Shown in pieces: positions 46,663 to 57,540 of a stretch of DNA of 64,000 bases. Under the pieces are notes generated by a model that was not told the DNA's origin, ran no database searches, and saw only the letters and a list, made by a program, of their open reading frames with translations. The stretch is from the NCBI GenBank assembly GCA_033807695.1, contig CM066305.1, positions 2,418,001 to 2,482,000 of the forward strand, in the 5' to 3' direction. The first letter of the stretch is position 1. The number at the start of each line of letters is the position of its first letter. This DNA comes from Daedaleopsis sinensis (taxonomy: Eukaryota; Basidiomycota; Agaricomycetes; Polyporales; Polyporaceae). A program made the position numbers and the translations under genes.

Positions 46663-49600
46663 ATGGACGAGTTACAAGAACTACCGACTGTCGTGAAACG
46701 AAGTGCGTCCGTTCCTATACCGTCTGGAGTGTGGGCTGGTCTGAAGGCCGTTTCAGATGGGTATGCCCCTGCACGTGGCTACTCAAACCGTCTTAATTTC
46801 TTTCCTCTTGGCAGAGATACGCAAACGTTTTGCCGTGCGAAGGTCGGTTTACATGTCTTCCACTGTGTACGTTACTTATTCGGACATTTCAAGATCCTAC
46901 ATACTATGAAATTGGTGAGTGCGGACGACGGTCGATTGGAAGGCTGCACGTCTGGCGCCGCACTAATCCGCAACCGACCGTTTTAGTTGTCGTGGGGCCT
47001 AGACGCAGGATCGTTGGATATCAGTTCGTGAGTCACAGATTATATTCAGGGACTCGCGGCACCGTCGCTGATCCGTCGTCCTTCAGTGTAGTAGACGAAA
47101 TTTGCGTGAGCGTAGGGGGGCGCATATCCGCGCATCAGCTGCAGGTCAGTAGTTTTCGAGCTCACCTGTTATACCAATAAATGTTGAGGATTGTGAGAAA
47201 AGGAATTCGCCTCGTCCGCGCTTTCCGCACGAAGCATCCGTCATCCAGACTACAGTCGCCTAGCCGGGAGGATGTTAGTCGCGAATCTTCATAAGACAAT
47301 CCACAAGTCGTTCGTTTCATGGGTGCACATGAACAGTGGGTCCTTGGCTAACCTATTCGACTGTGTCACTCTCGGATATAGTGCTCATGTTGACCATTTA
47401 GATGTCAGGCTTAGTATCGACCCCGCAGTGGTAGCTGCCGTGACCGTGTACCCTATGCAAATTGATGCTGCACTGATGCATCATCGAGATTTCGACTACA
47501 ACTAGTGAGTGCACAGCGTTGTCTATGGTCCCGACTCATGCCCCGCCCTAGCATCAGCGTGAAAACGCTGTCCCACCGGTGTCTAGCCAAGGACGAGGAA
47601 GAGATATTGGAACGACCACAGTTCATGCATATGCGCATCGCTATCACTATACACGGCACCGATCTGGATCGCGTCCTGGAGACGTACGATGCTCTCTCTC
47701 GAGGTTTATACACCCACGCGACCCCTGTACTCTACAATGGGGGTACGTCCAAGCGCAACTTCGCATCGTGTTTCTTGTATCAGCCCGATGCTACATCGCA
47801 TCAGACTCTTCTCCGAAGTGTATCTGATCTAGAACGCCTTTGGATTGGAGAAGGGGGGGTGGGTATGTCGCTTGCCACTGTCTCTCCCAGCAGGTATGTG
47901 TAATTTGCTGTGCTACCATGGTGTGTCTCTGACGGGTCGATAGGGGGAGCGGGCCGAGACCTAGTCCGGGGGTTCTATCGCTCATGCGGATCTATGATGC
48001 GCACGCATCTTTCGTTGCGAGTACCGGCCTTCGGCGGCCGTCGGCGGCCACGGTCTACCTTCCTATTTGGCATGAAGAAGTGCTCGCTTTCATTCAGTGT
48101 AGAACTTCTAGGACGCCACCGATTCAACGGGTGTTCCACCTGTATCCGGCTTTGTGGATTCCTGACATATTGTGAGTTGGCTGTTTCGTCGTCGAGTTGT
48201 TGACGGTCTTAATCTCCGGTTTAGTATGCAACGCCTGAAGGACGACAGGATGTGGACACTATTCAATCCTGCCGATACCCCGGATCTCGTCGACCTAGTC
48301 GGAGACGAGTTTAGTGCGAGTTACGTTGAGTACGAAAGCTCAGGGACCGTCACGGGGACGAAGATTCCGGCTAGCGTGCTCTTCAGTTTGGTCTGTCATT
48401 CGCAGCGCGAATCAGGTGCACCCTTTCTGCTATACCAGGACTCCATAAACTGTACGTCTCTTATTGCGTTCCGCGTGATGGGGTCGTAGGCTCACGTCTT
48501 TCAGTGAAAAACAATCAAAGTCATCTAGGGATCATCCGAAGCTCGAACCTGTGCACTGAGATCGTGCAGTATTCCTCGAGCATATCTCCTGCCGTTTGCA
48601 CCCTCGCCTCTATCGCACTTACTCGCTTCGTCACTGTCGACGGGTCTTTTGACCTCAGGACATTCCACGCTACCGCGGGACTGGTTGTTCGAAACCTCGA
48701 CATTCTCATCGAACGCGCTCACTACCCGACTTCCGCTGCTCGTGATTCGGTAATGAAGACCCGATCGCTGGGGGTCGGAGTCCAGGGACTCGCCGATGTC
48801 TTCCGCATGATGAAGATCTCCTTCGACTCGGCTACGGCGCGGTCTTTGAATATGCAAATATTCGAGACGTTGTATCACGCGTGTCTAGACGCCAGTTGTT
48901 CGAACGCCGAGGAGAAGGGCTCGTACCCTGCGTGGCAGGGCTCTCCAGCTCAACGCGGCGTTCTTCAGATGGATATGTGGCCCGGCACTTCGACTTCGCT
49001 CCACGACTTCAATGCTCTGAAGCAGCGGATCTTGGTCCATGGATTGCGCAATTCGATGCTGACGGCACAAATGCCGACGGCTTCTACCGCACACGTATTG
49101 GGAAACTCCGAGAGCACTGATCCTCGAATGAGGTGAGATCTCAATGGTACTTGTTCTTCGAATGAGCGGCTGACGAGCGCGTTGCTGTGCTACAGCAACG
49201 TTACAACATATAGAATCGGCAGTGGGGAATACACCGAAGTCTGTCCCTATTTGGTCCGAGAGCTCGTTGGACGAGGATTTTGGACCGAAAGCACTCGGAT
49301 CTCAATTGTCGAGAGGCATGGTACGTGGGTGATATTGCGATATCTTCACGTGGCTGGTTTATGCAACGCGTTATCTCACAACCATTCTGTAGGCTCTGTG
49401 GCGCATATGACCGCGCTCCCCGATGCTATCAGGGAGATTTTCAAGACGTCTTGGGAGATCGATCCCAAAATAGTCATCGACCTAGCCGCGGATCGAGGGC
49501 CATTTATCGACCAAAGCCAGAGCATGTCCTTGAGCGTTGCCTGGCCCGAAGTGGAGCAACTGGTTAGAGATCCGTGGTCGTTATTGCGTAGGGGAATGCG

Positions 49601-50616
49601 GCTAACACGCAACTTAGCGGCAATTACAGCTGTATGGCTGGGAGCGGGGTTTGAAGACAGGCATGTACTATCTGCGTTGCCGCCCCCCCACGTTCCCGCT
49701 TCCGTACGGGGTGCCTCGACTGCAACCTGTCGTCCCGTCGGACGACGAAGACTCCGAGTACGACTCTCCGCCCCCGCTAGAGCCGGCGGAATCTCGATCG
49801 ACGCATAGTTTCAGCGCGGAAGGACCCCGTTCGCCCAGTCCCGCCGGAGCAGGTCCTCAGGCTGTGCATGGTTCGGAGTCTCCCCTCGTCACGACCGACG
49901 ACGACGCGGATGACTCGAGCAAAGCTACCAAACATATGAGTGGACTCGAACCCGATGGCGGGTCCGTGGGGAGTGTTTCGCTGTGCAGTGCTTGTGTCGG
50001 TGAGTGCTCTTGATTGTATAGTACGAATGTGTGCACCACTGACCGAATATGCTGCTATCAATAAGCCGATGCCGAACTCAACCGGATCGATTCTGAAGAT
50101 GAACCAGCCATCGGTGTCTTTGTCGATTCGGCAGACTCGACGGCACTCCACGTCGATGATCCCGTCGATAGGAGGTGGTCAAAAATGACGAAACTGAATC
50201 TGGAACTGCAGCCAGTTGAGTTCGGACGGCGACAGCTCGAGCAGCTCCGGGAGATACTCGTGACGGGTGTTGCTACTCCATACCGTGCCGACGACAGGTC
50301 GGATGGGACCACGTATCGCGAATCGCGAAAGACCAGCATGAGCGGTTCGTCTGGTGAAGCCCGGAGCGAAACCGCCGACAAGTTGAGCGTCGACCGTGGA
50401 ACACCAAGACTTATGGATCCGATTCCGAATCCGCCGTCGATAGACACACCGGCTCCGGCTCCTACCCCGGCTTGGTTTGCATGCGTCAGACCGACACAAG
50501 GAACGTCTGAATTGCCACACGCGGTGTCGTGCGGATTCGCAGCGCCCGACGCCGGTGTGTCCCTATTCGTAGGTGCTGTGTCTCAAGGGGGGATATGCGA
50601 CGGATGTGAAGCCTAG
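46663..50616 (+). CDS. Ribonucleoside-diphosphate reductase large subunit (R1), divergent, 1048 aa, 15 exons
   Basis: R1 binds the ribonucleotide and reduces it with a thiyl radical passed from R2. Fifteen exons join in phase to 1048 codons: 46663-46702, 46757-46760, 46815-46842, 46894-46914, 46987-47027, 47087-47144, 47203-47504, 47552-47893, 47944-48171, 48225-48451, 48505-49132, 49196-49320, 49393-49562, 49618-49999, 50066-50616. The ATP cone reads VVKRNGDTQTFCRAKILHTM and continues to RHPDYSRLAGRMLVANLHK. Catalytic residues are kept: C238 in FASCFL, N445/C447/E449 in NLCTEI, C462 in AVCTLASIAL, and the radical-path pair Y755/Y756 in GLKTGMYYLR. AQMPTASTAHVLGNSES is conserved. The specificity-loop regions are strongly altered. 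A tail of about 290 residues, acidic and Ser/Pro-rich, carries CSAC (861-864) and ends CDGCEA (1043-1048), the usual terminal CxxC arm. The second exon is 4 nt. The partner R2 is 23 kb upstream. Confidence 0.93.
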
Positions 50617-51019
50617 TATGAGTGAGTGGCAAATGCTCTGTACTCGGCGGAACCATGTCACTCATGATGGCTCCGTAGACAGACGGATAGGTTAAGCTAC
50701 TATGTGAACCTTGCGAGCTCGTAGTCTGGCCCAGGGGATTACCGTTGATGACTGCTCCCCGTGTACGATACTCTCCAATACCGCCGTCATCATGCCAAAT
50801 GCCAAATGTTATTCACTCTCTAAACCCTGAAAGTCAAAGTCGACGAGTCTGGTCTGAGTGGAGCCCGTTGCCTGTGTCCCCCGAGATTGAGACGACGGAA
50901 TATCCGGACCTTGACGACTGGCCGATGAACTACAGTTTCAGTCTAGTCATGCATCTGCCTCGCGATGCGTATCAGATAATAATGCGCTGACCGCTTAAGT
51001 AGGCCGGTCCTCCCCTAAA
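50617..51019. other. Spacer 3' of RNR large subunit
   Basis: A plus-strand open stretch at 50745-50990 (MMTAPRVRYSPIPPSSCQMP start) has no recognised feature and no splice-linked neighbour. Probably 3' region. Confidence 0.35.
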
Positions 51020-51496
51020 TCAATAATATACGCAAAATGAATCGGGCTCGTTGTGGCGCCGCTCTCGAGCCTGAACCGGTACCGTCAACGACCGAGTATT
51101 TCGTCGATACCAGATGTTATCGAATGCATCCTGGGGCGGTCCGATACCCGAGTCTGTGGATATTACTGCGTGTGTAACGACCAGTGACGAGTACACAATG
51201 ACACCCTCCCATCCCACTGTCCTCGGGCTTATATCGGACTACAAATGTGAGCTTACATATCGGCCACACTTTAGCGGTATAGCTGATTGTACTTGACGGT
51301 CAGCATCGATCGAGGGTGGGGGGTAGGGAGCATCTGGAACTCTCCAGATATACCACATCCGCCAAGTACTGATGTAAGTACCAGATACTACGTGGTCTCG
51401 GGCCGGACCTGTTGCGGGGAGGGGGAACATAAATTGACTTGCCACAGTTCCTCGTGGCAATGGTTCGCCCGGTTCAGAACGTCCCATCAGCTGCAA
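51020..51496 (-). CDS. Possible small hypothetical gene, fragmentary
   Basis: The minus-strand frame 51496-51239 (ending AIPLKCGRYVSSHL) has a donor-like GTAAGC just after CGRY. The segment 51217-51020 reads GWEGVIVYSSLVVTHAVIST, then IWYRRNTRSLTVPV, and ends at a stop. The second part weakly resembles minus-strand sequence at 36848-36420 (WNGVVIYTST ... IWHR). The intron between the two parts would be too short for comfort (about 20 nt) unless other borders are used. This may be a degenerate member of another small local family. Low confidence. Confidence 0.2.
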
Positions 51497-52231
51497 CGTG
51501 TTTTGCGTGCTTTATCGTGACCATGTACGCCCGCGTCCGACACCACGGCACTATACGATCGCACCCGCAACCGAAAGCTGCCGGTTCCGGAATCTGCGAT
51601 AAGTACTCACCACGCTTCTATGATAACCTGACGCCAAGATCGCGGTCTATCGCCTCGTGTTCAAGAGCCGTTCTGGCCTAACTTCAAGTTCGCAGATGGG
51701 AAGGTGTGTAAGGATACCGTACACGGGGAGGGGGGAGTCGAGCTCGATCAGTGTACTGGTGTAAGGTGCGTGACATCTACAAATACTTATGCGAATGACG
51801 CCCCTTGCGCCGGCGTTGGTGTATCGTTATCGGGGTAGGCTGTCCATATGCTAATGGGTCCGCACGCGGTATGTCTTGTAATGATGACACACTTCGCGCA
51901 GTACGTTGTGACTATATTCCCACATAACGTAATTCGGCTAACTATGTCTCGGTCGTTTGATCTGGGTTTGGCGAATCAGGGGCGCGTGATCAGTCTAAAC
52001 GGTGACCTCGTGGTCTGCCATCCCGCGCGCGCGGGCAGCAGATACTAGCAGAGGCTAGGGACGGACTCAGATAGGAGAGCGCAAAATCACATTTCATGGG
52101 AGCCGGGACGCTAAGCTCATGAGTGCGTGGGGGTGAATTGAGTGTCCTAGAAACGACATCAGATGTTTTCGATTTGGATATGAGACACGGGCGGGTCTTA
52201 CCACGCGCGTAACTTGACAGAGAGTATAAAA
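51497..52231. other. Spacer
   Basis: 0.7 kb; no coding exon supported. Confidence 0.4.
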
Positions 52232-52882
52232 TCAGCGTCGTCGAGCCGGGGTACTACTAGCACCCCGTTTTCTCCTAAGCCTCCATCGCGCGGCCGAGCC
52301 AGGCTGTCTCCTCTTCTGCATTGATGTCTCTTGAGCATCCCCCTCTTCCTCATCCGTCGTCAGATCAACGGTGGCCTCTCCAATCCTTGCGTCCGCCACT
52401 TCGTGTTCTGATAGGCGACATGCCAATCCATGACATTCCTCCACAAACGGCATCTTGGGTAAGCTATTTGATGTTATGAGGCGGACTTGGTCTTCAGCTG
52501 CTAATCGCGAGTCGTGATCCCATGCATCGGGGAATACTACCACATCAGGATGAAGCGGAATGTCAAGCTCCACGATCTCCACGATGTTTCTTCGGCATTC
52601 GTTCACCACGGTTGCCACGAGACGTCCCCGTCCACCTCGTTCGAATTTTGTGATTGAACCTTGGATGTGTGGGTCGTATAGAATGGGCTGCTTGAGAAGG
52701 CAAGATGGTGTGTGGTATGCTTCGCTCGAAACAGCGTTGATCTTGACCTGCCCCCCCTCATACAGGGGTGTTGGCGGGGGGGTGTAAAGTGTGTAAACGT
52801 GTTTCTGCCTCGTTCCTGTATCCCGACGGGACCACAGGGAGAACGACGTCCAGCGTGCGAGGACATGGATCGGAGCGGACAT
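52232..52882 (-). CDS. Beta-rich family protein C, about 216 aa
   Basis: Frame from ATG 52882-52880 (MSAPIHVLARWTSFSLWSRR) to the stop at 52232. The core (residues about 35-130) shows beta-strand periodicity: YEGGQVKINAVSSEAYHTP, then DPHIQGSITKFERGGRGRL, then VATVVNECRRNIVEIVELDI and PDVVVFPDAW. It matches the layout of proteins A and B in this window, including a Pro-rich run before the first strand (YTPPPTPLYEGG, as PPPPPYTKQ in B). The C-terminal 80 residues turn acidic (DLTTDEEEGDAQ) and then strongly basic (RRKRGASSTPARRR). It sits between the RNR large subunit and the tandem array. Function unknown; family membership is by my alignment by eye. Confidence 0.5.
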   Translation of the reverse strand: MSAPIHVLARWTSFSLWSRRDTGTRQKHVYTLYTPPPTPLYEGGQVKINAVSSEAYHTPSCLLKQPILYDPHIQGSITKFERGGRGRLVATVVNECRRNIVEIVELDIPLHPDVVVFPDAWDHDSRLAAEDQVRLITSNSLPKMPFVEECHGLACRLSEHEVADARIGEATVDLTTDEEEGDAQETSMQKRRQPGSAARWRLRRKRGASSTPARRR

Positions 52883-53554
52883 TCGAGGCGGATTGGAGAT
52901 GAGAAAGAGGGACAAAGTGGTGTGCTATTAAATATTGGTGTCGCTTTAAATCCAGGCACTGTCGCACACACAGTTAAATGTTCACTTACTACTTGTATTT
53001 TAGTATAAACCACCTCGATTATCCCGATGGTCCAGTCTTTAGGCCTCAGGGGCAGGCTTGCCAGCGGTGACACCGTGCGAAATGATGTACCAGTGATTCA
53101 CGCCCGTCGGTGACATCTCGCCTATATTTGCGCACAATGTCCCTTTATGCATATAATAATAGCTGAGTCGTAATGTGGTCACGATTAGTTCAGGTGGGTG
53201 GTGATGGCTACTATTACACCAAAAAATCGGATACTAAATATCTACACGAATACACGAATTATGACGGATGGAGTTCATATTCCGATCGTTTCCCAACGCT
53301 CCAGCCCAACTATAACATATCAGATCTGTCGCGACGCTGTCAGCGGATAATCATAGACTGTACAAACCGTGATCGGTCGGCGGTGTTTTATATCTTCCTA
53401 TCATATACAAAGAAGGGTCGCAGTGTCCTTTAATTGGCTATGCAATAATCATGATCTAATGTAAAGCATATTGTGTCAGGAGATAAACGACCATTATCGT
53501 GTGGATATCGCTAAGGAATTCTTAAGCATTGTTGCTTAGGGTATGTGCACCGAT
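52883..53554. other. Left flank of tandem array
   Basis: AT-rich compared with the rest of the window (53130-53500). A plus-strand open stretch at 53173-53433 (Tyr/Ser-rich) is probably chance in AT-rich DNA. No gene supported. Confidence 0.4.
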
Positions 53555-56500
53555 ACGGTAGGCATCCAGGACCTGCATGAGCACAAGATTCGATCACAGG
53601 CGCATTCACTGCAGATGTGCAGGTCGAGTCGTGGTAGACCGATGGAGGCTCAGTATGGGCTCCTCGGATTTGTTGCCGCGAGCACCTGCACATCGGACAT
53701 CCGAGGTTCGATCACAGGCGCAGTCATTGCAGCAGCGCAGGTCGAGTCGTGGTAGACCGGCGGAGCAACAGGTGAGACACAGTAGGAGCTCCTCGGGATT
53801 GTTACTCTGAGTGCCCGCACCACGGACATCCAAGTTTCGATCGCAGGCGCATTCATTGCAGATGCACATGCTGAGTCGTGGTAGACCGGCGGAGCAACAG
53901 GTGAGACACAGTATGAGCTCCTCGGGACTGTTGCCACAAGCACCCACACTACGAACGTCCGAGGTTCGATCACAGGCGCATTCATTGCAGATGCACAGGC
54001 TGAGTCGTGGTAGACCGGCGGAGCAACAGGTGAGACACAGTATGAGCTCCTCGGGACTGTTGCCACCAGCACCCACGCTACGGACGTCCAGGGTTCGATC
54101 ACAGGCGCATTTATTGCAGATGCACAGGCTGAGTCGTGGTAGACCGGCGGAGCAACAGGTGAGACACAGTAGGAGCTCCTCGAGATTGTTGCTCTGAGTG
54201 CCCGTTCGGTCGCAGGCGCATTCATTGCAGATGTGCAGGTCACGTCATGGTGGACCGGCGGAGGCTCAGTATGCGCTCCTCAGAGTTGTTGCCGCGGGCA
54301 CCCGCACGTCGGACGTCCGAGGTTCGATCACAGGCGCATTCATTGCAGATGCACAGGCTGAGTCGTGGTAGACCGGCGGAGCAACAGGTGAGACACAGTA
54401 GGAGCTCCTCGGGATTGTTACTCTGAGTGCCCGCACCACGGACATCCAAGTTTCGATCGCAGGCGCATTCATTGCAGATGCACATGCTGAGTCGTGGTAG
54501 ACCGGCGGAGCAACAGGTGAGACACAGTATGAGCTCCTCGGGACTGTTGCCACAAGCACCCACACTACGAACGTCCGAGGTTCGATCACAGGCGCATTCA
54601 TTGCAGATGCACATGCTGAGTCGTGGTAGACCGGCGGAGCAACAGGTGAGACACAGTATGAGCTCCTCGGGACTGTTGCCACAAGCACCCACGCTACGGA
54701 CGTCCAGGGTTCGATCACAGGCACATTCATTGCAGATGCACAGGTCGAGTCGTGGTAGCCCAACAGATGCTCAGTATGCGCTCCTCAGAGTTGTTGCCGC
54801 GGGCACCCGCACATCGGATGTCCGAGGTTCGATCACAGGCGCATTCATTGCATATGCACAGGCTGAGTCGTGGTAGACCGGCGGAGCAACAGGTGAGACA
54901 CAGTATGAGCTCCTCGGGATTGTTACTCTGAGCGCCTGCACCACGGACATCCAAGGTTCGATCGCAGGCGCATTCATTGCAGATGCACAGGTCACGTCGT
55001 GGTAGACCGGCGGAGCAACAGGTGAGACACAGTATGAGCTCCTCGGGACTGTTGCCACAAGCACCCACGCTACGGACGTCCAGGGTTCGATCACAGGCAC
55101 ATTCATTGCAGATGCACAGGTCGAGTCGTGGTAGCCCAACAGATGCTCAGTATGCGCTCCTCAGAGTTGTTGCCGCGGGCACCCGCACGTCGGATGTCCG
55201 AGGTTCGATCACAGGCGCATTCATTGCAGATGCACAGGCTGAGTCGTGGTAGACCGGCGGAGCAACAGGTGAGACACAGTAGGAGCTCCTCGAGATTGTT
55301 ACTCTGAGCGCCCGCACGACGGACATCCAAGGTTCGATCGCAGGCGCATTCATTGCAGATGCACAGGTCACGTCGTGGTAGACCGGCGGAGGCTCAGTAT
55401 GCGCTCCTCAGAGTTGTTGCCGCGGGCACCCCCACGTCGGACGTCCGAGGTTCGATCACAGGCGCATTCATTGCAGATGCACAGGCTGAGTCGTGGTAGA
55501 CCGGCGGAGCAACAGGTGAGACACAGTAGGAGCTCCTCGGGATTGTTACTCTGAGTGCCCGCACCACGGACATCCAAGTTTCGATCGCAGGCGCATTCAT
55601 TGCAGATGCACATGCTGAGTCGTGGTAGACCGGCGGAGCAACAGGTGAGACACAGTATGAGCTCCTCGGGACTGTTGCTCTGAGCGCCCACGCTACGGAC
55701 GTCTGGGATTCGATCACAGGCGCATTCTCTGAAGCTGTGCAGGTCGCGTCGTGGTAGACCGGCGGAGCAACAGGTGAGACACAGTAGGAGCTCCTCGAGA
55801 TTGTTGCTCTGAGAGCCCGTTCGGTCGCAGGCGCATTCATTGCGGATGCACAGGTCGAGTCGTGGTAGCCCAACAGATGCTCAGTATGCGCTCCTCAGCG
55901 TTGTTGCCGCGGGCACCCGCACGCCGGACGTCCGAGGTTCGATCACAGGCGCATTCATTGCACATGCACAGGCTGAGTCATGGTAGATCGGCAGAGCAAC
56001 AGGTGAGACACAGTATGAGCTCCTCGAGATTGTTGCTCTGAGTGCCCGTTCGGTCGCAGGCGCATTCATTGCAGATGCACAGGTCGAGTCGTGGTAGCCC
56101 AACGGATGCTCAGTATGCGCTCCTCAGCGTTGTTGCCGCGGGCACCCGCACGTCGGACGTCCGAGGTTCGATCACAGGCGCATTCATTGCAGATGCACAG
56201 GCTGAGTCGTGGTAGACCGGCGGAGCAACAGGTGAGACACAGTAGGAGCTCCTCGGGATTGTTACTCTGAGTGCCCGCACCACGGACATCCAAGTTTCGA
56301 TCGCAGGCGCATTCATTGCAGATGCACATGCTGAGTCGTGGTAGACCGGCGGAGCAACAGGTGAGACACAGTATGAGCTCCTCGAGGTTGTTGCTCTGAG
56401 TGCCCGTTCGATCGCAGGCGCATTCATTGCAGATGCACAGGTCACGTCGTGGTAGACCGGCGGAGGCTCAGTATGCGCTCCTCAGAGTTGTTGCCGCGGG

Positions 56501-57540
56501 CACCCGCACGTCGGACGTCCGAGGTTCGATCACAGGCGCATTCATTGCAGATGCACAGGCTGAGTCGTGGTAGACCGGCGGAGCAACAGGTGAGACACAG
56601 TATGAGCTCCTCGGGACCGTTGCTCTGGGCACCCAAACGTCGGACGTCCGAGTTTCGATCACAGGCGCATTCATTGCAGATGCACAGGCTGAGTCGTGGT
56701 AGACCGGCGGAGCAACAGGTGAGACACAGTATGAGCTCCTCGGGACCGTTGCTCTGGGCACCCAAACGTCGGACGTCCGAGTTTCGATCACAGGCGCATT
56801 CATTGCAGATGCACAGGCTGAGTCGTGGTAGACCGGCGGAGCAACAGGTGAGACACAGTATGAGCTCCTCGGGACTGTTGCCACAAGCACCCACGCTACG
56901 GACGTCCAGGGTTCGATCGCAGGCACATTCATTGCAGATGCACAGGTCGAGTCGTGGTAGCCCAACAGATGCTCAGTATGCGCTCCTCAGAGTTGTTGCC
57001 GCGGGCACCCGCACGTCGGACGTCCGAGGTTCGATCACAGGCGCATTCATTGCAGATGCACAGGCTGAGTCGTGGTAGACCGGCGGAGCAACAGGTGAGA
57101 CACAGTAGGAGCTCCTCGAGATTGTTGCTCTGAGTGCCCGTTCGGTCGCAGGCGCGTTCATTGCAGATGCACAGGTCGAGTCGTGGTAGACCGGCGGAGG
57201 CTCAGTATGCGCTCCTCAGAGTTGTTGCCGCGGGCACCCGCACGTCGGACGTCCGAGGTTCGATCACAGGCGCATTCATTGCAGATGCACAGGCTGAGTC
57301 GTGGTAGACCGGCGGAGCAACAGGTGAGACACAGTAGGAGCTCTTCGGGACCGTTGCTCTGGGCACCCGCACGCCGGACGTCTGAGGTTCGATCACAGGC
57401 GCATTCATTGCAGATGCACAGGCTGAGTCGTGGTAGACCGGCGGAGCGACAGGTGAGACACAGTATGAGCTCCTCGGGGCTGTTGCTCTGAGCGCCCGCA
57501 CTACAGACGTCCAAGGTTCGATCGCAGGCACATTCATTAG
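53555..57540. repeat. Tandem array of about 32 units, basic period 129 bp
   Basis: The element GAGTCGTGGTAGACCGGCGG recurs at 53743, 53873, 54002, 54131, 54360, 54489 and on to 57427. Full units are 129 bp (a multiple of 3); variants of about 118 and 109-111 bp lack either the GAGCAACAGGTGAGACACAG part or the ACGGACGTCC part. Each unit carries GGTTCGATCACAGGCGCATT and CATTGCAGATGCACAG. Blocks repeat at a higher level: 53811-54130 recurs almost exactly at 54427-54750, 616 bp on. Units are nearly identical, which implies recent homogenisation. Several frames on both strands stay open across neighbouring 129-bp units, so open frames here are not evidence of a gene. Confidence 0.95.

Noticed and set aside
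48505..49136. Minus-strand open frame within 48525-48878
   Set aside because: It is the shadow of the RNR large-subunit exon, which has clear family motifs.
22679..50616. Endogenised giant virus
   Set aside because: Both RNR subunits are present, but I found no DNA polymerase, major capsid protein, packaging ATPase or other viral hallmark gene, and the genes carry many spliceosomal introns. Kept only as one possible source of the RNR genes.
22679..50616. Starship-type giant transposon
   Set aside because: No tyrosine-recombinase (DUF3435-type) captain gene was seen, and such elements are known from ascomycetes.
53811..57491. Long open frames on both strands inside the array (up to about 209 codons)
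   Set aside because: They follow from a 129-bp unit that lacks stops in several frames; they overlap on both strands and break at variant units.
53555..57540. CRISPR array
   Set aside because: Repeats are contiguous 129-bp units without unique spacers, and the host is eukaryotic.
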